Source: CAYMKL01 sp964390805
GTDB lineage: Bacteria > Chloroflexota > Anaerolineae > VGOG01
Direction of reading: 5' to 3'
DNA: 18,862 nt
NCBI GenBank assembly: GCA_964390805.1
Contig: CAYMKL010000129.1
Coordinates: forward strand, 1-18,862
Below, in pieces: positions 1 to 8,056 of this stretch; the stretch's first letter is position 1; the number at the start of each line of letters is the position of its first letter. Made by a program: the position numbers and the translations under genes. The notes under the pieces were generated by a model. The model worked only from the letters and a program-made list of their open reading frames with translations. It ran no database searches and had not been told where the DNA came from.

Positions 1-1574
1 CAGGGATAGCTGGTGGTGTAGGGCACCCAGCCGGATTCCTGCGCCGGCACCCACTGCCGTGAAGCGCAGTTGAACTTCAATTCGATGATATACATTGACT
101 GAACACCTGTCCCACCAGGATTGTCTTGGGCGCTCAGGGTGAGGATGACTTCCCGCGAGGACGTGATATCATCGCCGCCGTTGATCAAGACCGAGCCGCT
201 GGGCGGAATGGTGTCGGGGGCCGGAGGCAAGATGGTGATAGTGCGACTGGCTACGTTATTGGTCTCGTCGCTCTCATAGATCTTGTCGTCAGGATCAATC
301 GCAACGTAGATCTCATGGTCGCCACCGAGGCCGGTGGTGTCCCAAACGCTGCCCGTCCACTGGGCGGCCACGCCGTAGGGAGAGATGAAGGGCAAGACAT
401 AAGTGCCTGCCCCGATGATCATACCGTCATCTCCTGGGTTGCCGTCGTAGAAGCGGATCTCGATGTTGGAAGCGGTGAGGCTGCTTCCATTGTGGACATT
501 GACACCAATACCTGCCACGTCACCATCCCGGATGGTCACCGGATCGGTCCAGATGTCGTACTGGTTGATGAAGATGTCGGGTAAGATTGGTGTCTGTGTC
601 GGAGTTGTCGTTGCCGTACCTGTAGGTGTCGCCGTCCGTGTTGCAGTCGCCGTGGGCGTAGCGGTGTCCGTAGCCACTGAGGTGGGCGTCCAGGTGGCTG
701 TGAATGTAGGCGTGGCTGTGTCCGTGGCCACTGAGGTGGGCGTCCAAGTGGCTGTGGCGGTAGCGGTAGCGGTAGCCATAGAGGTGGGTGTCCAAGTCGC
801 GGTGAAAGTTGGCGTACTGGTGGACGTCTTCGTAGCAGTGGGTGTTTTCGTGGGCGTCTTCGTAGCGGTTGATGTTCTCGTTGGTGTCTTGGTTGGTGTC
901 TTGGTTGGTGTCTTGGTCGGCGTCTTTGTTGGCCTTGCCGTTTTCGTAGCTGTTGGTGTCTTGGTTGGCGTTTGAGTAGGTGTCCAAGTAGGTGTTGGTG
1001 TCTTCGTAGCGGTTGATGTTCTCGTTGGTGTCTTGGTTGGTGTCTTGGTCGGCGTCTTTGTCGGCCTTGCCGTTTTCGTAGCTGTTGGTGTCTTGGTTGG
1101 CGTTTGAGTAGGTGTCCAAGTAGGTGTTGGTGTCTTCGTAGCAGTTGATGTTCTCGTTGGTGTATTAGTCGGTGTGTTGCTTGGCGTGTTGGTTGGCGTG
1201 GCGGTGTTCGTCGGTGTCTTCGTAGCGGTTGAGGTTTTCGTTGGTGTCTTGGTCGGCGTCTTGCTTGGCGTGTTTGTTGGCGTGGCTGTGTTCGTAGCCA
1301 CCAGGGTGGGCGTCCAGGTAGCTGTGGGGGTAGACGTAGCTTCATCGGTGCACACAGGCATTGACTCCCACGCCCTAATACCCTTGGCCACAGGGGCGGG
1401 AGCGGGCGGCTCTGCCCTTTCGATCTGGCCCACTGACTCCGCGTTCTGGGCGCTGGCGGACTCCATTGGCCGCACAGCGGTAGTGCTGGTCAAAGGTAGG
1501 ACAGCAAGGATGAGGAAGGTGATCAGGGTCAGAACAGCAATGGTGAGTGTTGTGTTAATGTGCCTGGGTTTCAT
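1..1574 (-). CDS. Secreted surface protein: signal peptide, long Thr/Pro linker, CARDB domain, Ig-like domain (3' end off the window)
   Basis: The reverse frame is open from an ATG at 1574 to the left edge, about 524 codons, so the C-terminus is missing. An AAAGGAG Shine-Dalgarno (1587-1581) lies 6 nt upstream. Residues 1-42 form a signal peptide (MKPRH, then a hydrophobic stretch to about residue 30, with an ASA-Q site). Residues about 80-330 are repeated TPT/TPTK/TATKTP units, a stalk-like linker common in Chloroflexota exoproteins. Residues about 332-447 look like a CARDB adhesion domain: starts PDIFINQYDIW, contains GVNVHNGSS and EIRFYDG, ends YVAIDPDDKIYESDETNNV. After about 455 an Ig/FN3-like region follows (PPSGSVLINGGDD...LTLSAQD). 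It is probably exported and cell-surface or matrix associated. The leader carries a cyclic-dinucleotide riboswitch, which fits a role in attachment. The substrate is unknown; the missing C-terminus could hold a catalytic or anchor domain. Confidence 0.9.
   Translation of the reverse strand, partial: MKPRHINTTLTIAVLTLITFLILAVLPLTSTTAVRPMESASAQNAESVGQIERAEPPAPAPVAKGIRAWESMPVCTDEATSTPTATWTPTLVATNTATPTNTPSKTPTKTPTKTSTATKTPTNTATPTNTPSNTPTNTPTRTSTATKTPTPTWTPTQTPTKTPTATKTARPTKTPTKTPTKTPTRTSTATKTPTPTWTPTQTPTKTPTATKTARPTKTPTKTPTKTPTKTPTRTSTATKTPTKTPTATKTSTSTPTFTATWTPTSMATATATATATWTPTSVATDTATPTFTATWTPTSVATDTATPTATATRTATPTGTATTTPTQTPILPDIFINQYDIWTDPVTIRDGDVAGIGVNVHNGSSLTASNIEIRFYDGNPGDDGMIIGAGTYVLPFISPYGVAAQWTGSVWDTTGLGGDHEIYVAIDPDDKIYESDETNNVASRTITILPPAPDTIPPSGSVLINGGDDITSSREVILTLSAQDNPGGTGVQSMYIIELKFNCASRQWVPAQESGWVPYTTSYP
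590..1340 (-). repeat. Low-complexity Thr/Pro-encoding minisatellite
   Basis: Six- and twelve-base units (plus strand: variants of ggtgtc ttggtt) encode TPTK/TPTN/TATK on the minus strand. Superimposed is a longer duplication: a block starting at 858 recurs at 1002 (144-bp period) and begins again at 1134 (132-bp period). The copies are nearly identical, and the first contains one extra 12-bp unit, exactly four codons, so length changes keep the frame. Such tracts change length by slippage or unequal recombination. Other frames also read open here and should not be taken as genes. Confidence 0.9.
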
Positions 1575-1631
1575 TGCAGACTCCTTTCTAGTACTGTCAG
1601 GTGGGGGGAGCCTTGGCGAAGGGTAGACAGC

Positions 1632-1673
1632 AAAAAGCGTGCTGCCGAGGCGACCTGCTCGGGCAACACGCTT
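1632..1673 (-). terminator. Intrinsic terminator of the riboswitch leader
   Basis: Read on the minus strand, AAGCGTGTTGCCCGAG (1673-1658) pairs with CTCGGCAGCACGCTT (1649-1635), allowing one G-U pair and one bulged base. An 8-nt loop lies between them and a run of five T (1636-1632) follows. It sits between the riboswitch and the coding sequence, the normal position for an expression platform acting by transcription termination. Whether ligand turns the gene on or off cannot be read from the sequence alone. Confidence 0.85.
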
Positions 1674-1680
1674 CTCATGC

Positions 1681-1815
1681 CCTATCTTCGGCAACCCGGC
1701 TGTTCTATTAGCCGATAGCTTCTCGCTGACGGCCTCTGTCAGTGGCTATCTGCTAACGTAAACCCGTGGCTTTGCGTCCCCACCTTTCGATGGGTTTGCT
1801 CTTATCGGTATAGGC
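1681..1815 (-). ncRNA. GEMM-I cyclic-dinucleotide riboswitch (c-di-GMP-I family, A20 variant)
   Basis: Minus-strand RNA. P1 pairs CCTAT (1814-1810) with ATAGG (1685-1681). The first inner hairpin is CCCATC-GAAA-GGTGGG, with the GAAA tetraloop typical of the family. The conserved joining segments GCAAACC, GGGGACGCAAAGCC and GCCGGGTTGCCGA match the Vc2-type c-di-GMP-I core, including the A of GACGCA that stacks on the ligand. The second arm is long: TTAGC/GCTAA and GATAGC/GCTATC helices capped by CTGAC/GTCAG. The base directly 5' of GCAAACC (Vc2 position 20) is A at 1800, not G; that substitution marks GEMM-Ib riboswitches that sense 3',3'-cAMP-GMP. Family assignment is strong; ligand choice is inference. 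Confidence 0.9.
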
Positions 1816-1827
1816 TAATCTACTTCT

Positions 1828-1856
1828 ATTATACTCCCTATTTGCTGTTTTGTCAA
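1828..1856 (-). promoter_or_regulatory. Consensus sigma70-type promoter for the riboswitch transcript
   Basis: On the minus strand a perfect TTGACA (1856-1851) is separated by exactly 17 bp from a perfect TATAAT (1833-1828). Transcription should begin near 1821, just upstream of the P1 helix of the riboswitch. A full-consensus promoter suggests constitutive initiation with control left to the riboswitch terminator. Confidence 0.9.
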
Positions 1857-1872
1857 TACCCAATTCCAAGCC

Positions 1873-1890
1873 CCATGACTTTCGTCATGG
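1873..1890. promoter_or_regulatory. Short perfect inverted repeat in the divergent intergenic region
   Basis: CCATGAC (1873-1879) and GTCATGG (1884-1890) form a perfect 7-bp inverted repeat around a TTTC spacer. It lies between the divergent promoter at 1828-1856 and the adaptor gene starting at 1969. It could be an operator for either unit or a small RNA hairpin; no T-run follows, so a terminator is less likely. Confidence 0.4.
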
Positions 1891-1912
1891 TCTCAGAACT
1901 GACCGATGGCAC

Positions 1913-1941
1913 TTTCGCAAATGGCCGTTCTCTGGTACAAT
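1913..1941 (+). promoter_or_regulatory. Possible promoter of the adaptor-ABC operon
   Basis: TACAAT (1936-1941) is a good -10 match placed 27 nt before the start codon at 1969. The -35 candidate TTTCGC (1913-1918) at 17-bp spacing is weak, so this promoter may need an activator. The assignment rests mainly on the -10 box and position. Confidence 0.35.
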
Positions 1942-1968
1942 AAAGGCACAACGAACGGAGGGATACAA

Positions 1969-3965
1969 GTGAAACCTAATAATAAGAAGAAAAGCAATAG
2001 CGAGGGTTTTCGCCGTACTCGCTGGACAATCTTAACTGTGGTGGCCGTGGTGGTTGTGGCCGCCGTTGTCTGGTTTGTCAATGAGCGCCCCCTGGCACAG
2101 CTACGCCAAAGCCGCGCCCTGGCTGCCGATCCGGGGACTGATCAGATCGTCACCGCCTTCATCGGCGACCTCTCCTCCGGCGCGACGGCCAGTGGCTGGC
2201 TGCTTCCTCAGCGAGAAGCCAACCTGGCGCTGGGGATTGCCGGCCGGGTGGAGGAGATCTACGTCGAGGTGGGCGACGCAGTCAAGGCGGGCGATGTTCT
2301 GATCCAACTGGAGGCCAGAAGCCTGGAGCGGGCGGTCCGCTCGGCGGAACAGACTTTGGCCATCCAGGAGGCAAGCCTGACCGAACTGCGACAGGGGGCG
2401 TCTGACGAGGAGATAGCAGCCGCCGAAGCGTCGGTAGCGCAGGCCGAGGCGGGCGTGCTGCAAGCAGAGGCCTCCGTGTCTCAGGCGAAGGCCAACCTGA
2501 CCGAGCTGCGAAAAGGAGCCTCCGAGGAAGAGACCACGACTGCCGAAGCGTCGCTCGACAGCGCCGAGGCGAGTCTGGCCACTGCCCAGGCCGGGCTGGT
2601 CAGCGCCAAGAGCGGGCTAAGCAACGCCGAGCTGGCCCGCGATAGCCTGTCCGACGCCGACGTGACCGCCGAGGCGAACCTCAAGAGCGCGCAGGCCGGG
2701 TTAAGCAGCGCGCAGGCCCAGTTGGACGCGCTGCTGGAGGGCGCCGACGCCGAGACGATAGAGCAGGCTCGCTTAAGCTGGGAACAGGCCAAGAACACCC
2801 TGTGGAACGCCCAGTTGGAGCGGGATGCGCTGAAAGGCCGGCCAGGAACCCCCGGCTACTTGAAGGATCAAATGGACGTTGCGGTGGCCAACGCCGAGAT
2901 CACCGTTCGTGTGGCCGAGATCAACTATTTGCAGGCCCAGGAAGGCGCGACGGACGAGGTCGTCGCCGCAGCCAGGGCATCGGTGGCGGCGGCGGAGGCC
3001 CAGGTAGCTGGCGCTCAGGCGCAGTTGGATGACATTGACGACCAGATCGCCCAGGCTGAGGCAGCAGTGACGCAGGCCGAAGCGGCGGTGACGCAGGCCG
3101 AAGCGGGCGTGTTGCAGGCCGAGGCTGCCGTGACCCAGGCAGAGGCCAATCTGACGATGCTGCTGGAGGGCGCATCGGAGGAAACGATAGCCGCAGCCGA
3201 GGCACAGGTGGCGCAGGCCGAAGCGGGCGCATCGCAGGCCGAGGCCCAGGTGACGCAGGCGAAGGCCAACCTGACGATGTTGCTGGAGGGCGCGTCGGAA
3301 GAGCAGATCGCCATCGCCGAGGCACAGGTGGCGCAGGCGCGAATCGCCCTGGAAGACGCCCAGGATAACCTGACCAAAGCAGCCCTGGTGGCCCCCTTTG
3401 CCGGCGTAGTGACCGAAGTGTACGTCGAGGTCGGCGAATGGGCCACCGGGCTAGCGGTAGACCTGATGGACTCTAGCAGCCTGGAAGTGGTGCTGGACGT
3501 GGACGAGATAGACATCGGCGGTCTGGCGGTCGGACAACAGGCTGTCGTCACCCTGGAAACCTGGCCGGATGAAGAGCTGACCGGGGAACTGGTCTCCATC
3601 GCTCCCAAAGCCAGGAGTGGCACTGAGATTGTGACCTACCAGGTGCATCTGAGCCTGGATGCTGGTGAGCTACCCGTTCGCTCCGGGATGACGGCCAACG
3701 CCGAGTTGGTCACCGCCAGCCGCGAAGGCGTGCTCCTGGTGCCCAACCGGGCCATCACCGCCGACCGCCAGGCAGGCAAGTACTACGTCAATCTGGTTCA
3801 AGGAGATACAGTGGTTAAGACAGAAGTGACCATAGGCTTGCGCGACAGCAAATACACCGAGATCACCAGCGGCCTGGAAGAGGGTGACCAACTGGTCATT
3901 GGCGAGGTAGAGGAAGGGTTGGACTTCACGCAGGGGCCGCCGGAGGAGATCAGGAGACTACAGCG

Positions 3966-3969
<4 letters not shown>
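1969..3969 (+). CDS. Periplasmic adaptor (membrane fusion protein) of a MacA/YknX-like ABC system, with an extended coiled coil
   Basis: GTG at 1969 is chosen because GGAGGG (1957-1962) lies 6 nt upstream; an in-frame ATG at 1906 has no such site and would put extra residues before the membrane segment. The protein has 666 aa. A Lys/Arg-rich N-terminus precedes one membrane segment (about 20-37). The first half of a biotinyl-lipoyl domain is at about 86-115 (GRVEEIYVEVGDAVKAGDV), the second near 471-500 (APFAGVVTEVYVEVGEWA), then beta-barrel and membrane-proximal domains. Between the lipoyl halves about 350 residues of Ala/Glu/Gln heptads form the hairpin, including repeated GAS-EE-IAAAEAQVAQAEA units. 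MacA hairpins are usually much shorter. The stop overlaps the next ATG (ATGA at 3966), so the genes are translationally coupled. The likely role is linking the permease to an exported substrate or envelope partner; the substrate is unknown. Confidence 0.9.
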
Positions 3970-4660
<691 letters not shown>

Positions 4661-4670
<10 letters not shown>

Positions 4671-4967
4671 GTTGCGCATGGCGCTTCGCGTCACTCATTG
4701 TGCAAGAAAGCCGTCAGCGCCGGCCGAGTAGGAGCGAGCGGAGGCTACGCATCCGAGCGACGTATCGAGGCCAAGCGGGTTATGCAGAGAGCCGCTCACT
4801 TGATTTCGATACGCTGTGCTACTCAATCGGCGCTCGCTCTCCGGGTTTTGCATACGACGGTTTGTTTCTTAGTAGCGAGCGGAGCGACGAAGCCTGCCCT
4901 GAGCCCAGTCGAAGGGAATCTCGTTCCACAAGTCAGGAACGGGATGCTTCGCTTCGCTCAGCATGAC
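4661..4967. repeat. 307-bp extragenic element with inverted-repeat ends, inserted between ATPase and permease genes
   Basis: The element is bounded by GTCATTCTGAG (4661-4671) and CTCAGCATGAC (4957-4967), inverted repeats matching at 10 of 11 positions. Inside are further dispersed-repeat motifs: GCCTGCCCTGAGCCCAGTCG near 4890, GATGCTTCGCTTCGCTCAGC near 4943, AGCGAGCGGAG motifs near 4735 and 4875, and a GTATCGA/TCGATAC pair. Translations of such repeats give the known artefact peptides HAERSEASR and SPVEG. No convincing gene exists between 4671 and 4987. The permease ribosome-binding site (AGGAG 4976-4980) lies just outside the right end. It may be a MITE-like or REP-cluster insertion. Confidence 0.65.
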
Positions 4968-4987
4968 ATACGGACAGGAGAAAGAAC

Positions 4988-6211
4988 ATGAACCTGACAG
5001 AAAGCCTTTTGACTGCCTTAGATAGCTTGACAACCAACAAAATGCGCGCTGTGCTAACGATGCTGGGCGTCATCATCGGCGTGGCCGCCGTGATCGCCTT
5101 GCTCTCCATCGGCAACGGCGTCAGTGCTTCCATCGAAAGCGAGATTCAAGCCATCGGTTCCAACCTGATTACCATCATGACCGACACGGACAACAGCGGC
5201 GGCTATCAGGCCTTGAGCGTGAGAGACGCAGAGATGCTGGCGGATCCGCTCTACGCTCCGGCGGTGAAAGAAGTGGGCGCCGTGATACAAGGCAATCAAC
5301 AGGTACTCTATGGCGGCCAGGATACCCGTATCACCGTCGCCGGCGTCACCGCCAACTATTTGGACATCCGCAGCCTGACGGTGGAATTGGGAGATGGGCT
5401 GACGGAGAACGACCTGGACACCAAAGCTCGAGTAGCCGTTCTGGGGGCCAATGTCGCCGAAGACTTGTTCCCCGACGATGAATTCGCCATCGGTAAGACT
5501 GTAAAGATCAGGAGTGTTCAGTACGAGGTGATTGGTGTGCTGAAGGGCAGGGGTGGGATGGGGTTTGTGAGTGATGACGATCAGATCTTTATCCCCCTCA
5601 CCACAGCGCAGAGTCGGCTCTATCGCGTGCGCACCCGCAGCGGTGAGCAAGCCGCGCACGCCATCGTTGTCCAGGCGCAGAGCGAAGAATTGATGGATGA
5701 AGCAACCCGGCAGATCAAAGAAACGCTGCGCGAAAGCCACAACATCGCTTACCAGGCCGACGACGATTTTACTATACTCAGCCAGAGCGATATTCTGGAG
5801 GCGTTCGACGTTATCACCGGCATGATCACCCTGTTCCTGGGGGCTATCGCTGGCATCTCCCTGGTGGTGGGCGGCATTGGCATCATGAACATCATGCTGG
5901 TCAGCGTCACCGAGCGGACACGGGAGATCGGCATTCGCAAAGCCGTGGGCGCGCTCAAGCGGGATATCCTGGCCCAATTCCTGATCGAGTCGCTGGTGAT
6001 GAGCCTGATAGGGGGCTTGCTGGGGATCGCTATAGGGATAGCCACTTCTAACTTGATCGGCAATCTGTCCGATGAGCTGATCCCCGTGGTGGACACCGGC
6101 ACGGTGCTGATGGCCTCTGGCTTTGCTGCTGCCGTCGGGTTGATCTTCGGGATCTATCCCGCCTGGCGAGCGGCCAGCCTGCGGCCCATTGAGGCGCTGC
6201 GGTACGAGTAA
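4988..6211 (+). CDS. ABC transporter permease, MacB/FtsX family (YknZ-like)
   Basis: The 407-aa permease has AGGAG 7 nt before its ATG. A first membrane segment at about 21-42 (AVLTMLGVIIGVAAVIALLS) is followed by an extracytoplasmic MacB core domain of about 220 residues. Three C-terminal FtsX-type segments follow at about 275-300, 330-352 and 370-392, with the conserved TERTREIGIRKAVGA coupling region between them. The topology is that of mechanotransmission permeases (MacB, LolCE, YknZ). With the upstream adaptor and ATPase it should form an A2B2-type complex exporting a peptide, lipid or toxic compound; the substrate cannot be inferred. Co-transcription with the ATPase must read through the 307-bp insertion. 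Confidence 0.95.
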   Translation: MNLTESLLTALDSLTTNKMRAVLTMLGVIIGVAAVIALLSIGNGVSASIESEIQAIGSNLITIMTDTDNSGGYQALSVRDAEMLADPLYAPAVKEVGAVIQGNQQVLYGGQDTRITVAGVTANYLDIRSLTVELGDGLTENDLDTKARVAVLGANVAEDLFPDDEFAIGKTVKIRSVQYEVIGVLKGRGGMGFVSDDDQIFIPLTTAQSRLYRVRTRSGEQAAHAIVVQAQSEELMDEATRQIKETLRESHNIAYQADDDFTILSQSDILEAFDVITGMITLFLGAIAGISLVVGGIGIMNIMLVSVTERTREIGIRKAVGALKRDILAQFLIESLVMSLIGGLLGIAIGIATSNLIGNLSDELIPVVDTGTVLMASGFAAAVGLIFGIYPAWRAASLRPIEALRYE

Positions 6212-6216
6212 GGCGC

Positions 6217-6248
6217 TAGATTGGGAAACTGGTAGATTGGCAAATTGG
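6217..6248 (+). repeat. Two head-to-tail 16-bp repeats (TAGATTGG-type)
   Basis: TAGATTGGGAAACTGG (6217-6232) is followed directly by TAGATTGGCAAATTGG (6233-6248), differing at two positions. It lies in the 99-bp gap between the permease stop and the next exporter gene. The same gap contains no clear promoter; the repeat may be a residual short tandem repeat. Confidence 0.7.
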
Positions 6249-6310
6249 TATTTCGGCCTGCGGTATCCGGTGGCGTGGGAGCCGCCTCTGCTGATCACCA
6301 AGGACGGGCA

Positions 6311-8056
6311 ATGAAACCACTGCGACGCATGATACACTTCGTCAAATCTTATAGAAAGAAAGCCATCCTGTCGTTGATTCTGTTGCTGGGCATGGTGTTT
6401 GCAGACCTGCTGATCCCGCGCTTGACCCAACGGGTCATTGATGAGGGGATTGCCAAACAGGACATGGGGATGATCCTGACCACCTCTCTGCTGATGCTTG
6501 GGGCCGCTGTCCTCAGTGCCTCGTTCGCCGTGGGCAACACCTTGCTTTCGGTGCGGGTTGGCATGGGCGTGAGCACGGACTTGCGTAGCGCACTCGTCCG
6601 CAAGGTGCAGACGTTCTCCTTCGGCAACCTGGATCGGATCCAGACGGGTCAACTGCTGGTGCGCGCCACTAGCGACGTCAATCAAGTGACGACCATTGTG
6701 CAGATGTCTTTGCGTATCCTGACCCGTGCACCGCTGTGGATGATCGGCAGCGTGGTCATGTTGATTACCACCAGCCGGCAGTTGGCGCTGCTGATGTTGG
6801 CGCTGCTCCCGGTGATCGGGGTCATCATCGGGTTCTTTCTCACCAGGGCACGGTCGCTCTTCGTGTCGGTGCAGAGGAAACTGGATACGTTGAACCAAGT
6901 CATGCAGGAGAATCTGGCGGGCGTGCGGGTGGTCAAGGCGTTCGTACGCGACGAGCACGAAAACGCCCGCTTCGACCAGGCCAACACCGATCTGATGGCC
7001 GAGAACACCAAAGTGATGCAACTCACCGCTACGCTGCTTCCCACCATGCTGTTTCTTGTCAATGTGGCCGTTGTCGGCGTTGTCTGGTTGGGCGGGCAGT
7101 TGGCCATCAGTGGGAATCTCACCGTGGGCGAAATCGTCGCCTCGATCAACTATATGTCGTACTCGCTGTTCCCCATGATGATGTTGGGAGGAATGACCGG
7201 GCCGCTCTCCGCGGCTGATGCCTCCGCCGGACGCATCTGGGAGGTGCTGGACAGCACTGCTGAGGTGCAAGACCGCCCGAACGCGCAGCCTCCGCCCAAC
7301 GTGACCGGGCGCGTGGCCTTCGAAGATGTCTGTTTCAGCTACAACCACGATTGCCAAGAGCTCGTGCTCCAGGACGTTAACCTGGTGGCCGAACCGGGCC
7401 AGACGGTGGCCATCCTGGGCGCGACCGGTTCGGGCAAATCCAGCCTCACTTACTTGATTCCGCGCTTCTACGACGTGGAGCGGGGTCGGGTGACGCTGGA
7501 CGGCGTGGACGTGCGCGACATCCCACTGGATGCGCTGCGCACTCAGATGGGCATCGCGCTGCAAGAGGCAGTGCTGTTCAGCGGCACCATCCGCGACAAC
7601 CTCCGCTATGGCCGCCCTGATGCCAGCGACGAAGAGGTCATCGCCGCCGCCAAAGCTGCCCAGGCCCACGACTTCATCACCGCGTTTCCCGACGGCTACG
7701 ATACGCTGGTCGGGCAGCGGGGGGTGAACTTGTCGGGTGGCCAGAAGCAGCGCATCGCCATCGCCCGCGCGCTGCTGGTGCAGCCAAAAGTCCTCATCCT
7801 GGACGACAGCACCAGCGCGGTAGATGTGGAGACGGAAGCCAAGATCGAAGCAGCATTGGAGCGGCTAATGGCGGATTCCACCACCTTTGTGATCGCACAG
7901 CGCATCAGCACCGTGCTCAACGCCGACAAGATCGTGGTGCTGGATCAGGGACAGATTGCCGCCGAGGGCACCCACGCCGAACTGATGGTGTCCAGTCCCA
8001 TCTATCGAGAAATCTACGAGTCACAGTTGGGGAATGGGGTGATGGCCAATGGCTAA
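6311..8056 (+). CDS. Heterodimeric ABC exporter half-transporter, subunit with the degenerate ATP site
   Basis: ATG 6311 is chosen over an upstream in-frame start at 6245 because AAGGA (6300-6304) precedes it and the protein (581 aa, starting MKPLRRMIHF) then has the normal half-transporter length. An N-terminal six-helix exporter domain is followed by a nucleotide-binding domain. Walker A GATGSGKSS is at about 370-378 and the signature is LSGGQKQR. Walker B ends LDDSTSAVD with D499 where the catalytic Glu should be, and the H-loop reads IAQRIST with Q530 replacing His. These are the TM287/BmrC/LmrC-type substitutions of the degenerate subunit in heterodimeric exporters. Its stop overlaps the start of the partner gene by 8 bp. 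It probably exports a lipid or drug-like compound; the substrate is unknown. Confidence 0.93.
   Translation: MKPLRRMIHFVKSYRKKAILSLILLLGMVFADLLIPRLTQRVIDEGIAKQDMGMILTTSLLMLGAAVLSASFAVGNTLLSVRVGMGVSTDLRSALVRKVQTFSFGNLDRIQTGQLLVRATSDVNQVTTIVQMSLRILTRAPLWMIGSVVMLITTSRQLALLMLALLPVIGVIIGFFLTRARSLFVSVQRKLDTLNQVMQENLAGVRVVKAFVRDEHENARFDQANTDLMAENTKVMQLTATLLPTMLFLVNVAVVGVVWLGGQLAISGNLTVGEIVASINYMSYSLFPMMMLGGMTGPLSAADASAGRIWEVLDSTAEVQDRPNAQPPPNVTGRVAFEDVCFSYNHDCQELVLQDVNLVAEPGQTVAILGATGSGKSSLTYLIPRFYDVERGRVTLDGVDVRDIPLDALRTQMGIALQEAVLFSGTIRDNLRYGRPDASDEEVIAAAKAAQAHDFITAFPDGYDTLVGQRGVNLSGGQKQRIAIARALLVQPKVLILDDSTSAVDVETEAKIEAALERLMADSTTFVIAQRISTVLNADKIVVLDQGQIAAEGTHAELMVSSPIYREIYESQLGNGVMANG

Noticed and set aside
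590..1340. CRISPR-like periodic repeats
   Set aside because: Units are 6-12 bp, contiguous and coding; there are no unique spacers of constant length and no palindromic repeat.
536..1345. Several long open frames on both strands through the TPT region (for example the Arg/Pro/Gln-rich and Val/Gly-rich readings)
   Set aside because: They are frame shadows of the minisatellite; only the minus frame starting at 1574 has a signal peptide, ribosome-binding site and recognisable domains at both sides of the repeat.
4698..4991. Small plus-strand frames of 88-97 codons in the ATPase-permease gap
   Set aside because: They translate dispersed repeats and contain the well-known artefact peptides (SPVEG, EPSRRE); no ribosome-binding site or domain.
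6245..6310. Upstream in-frame start adding 22 residues to the first exporter subunit
   Set aside because: The added residues do not resemble exporter N-termini and overlap the 16-bp tandem repeat; ATG 6311 has a better ribosome-binding site.
5054..7669. 871-codon minus-strand open frame opposite the permease and first exporter gene
   Set aside because: It spans two clearly recognised plus-strand genes and their gap, with composition typical of an antisense shadow in GC-rich DNA.
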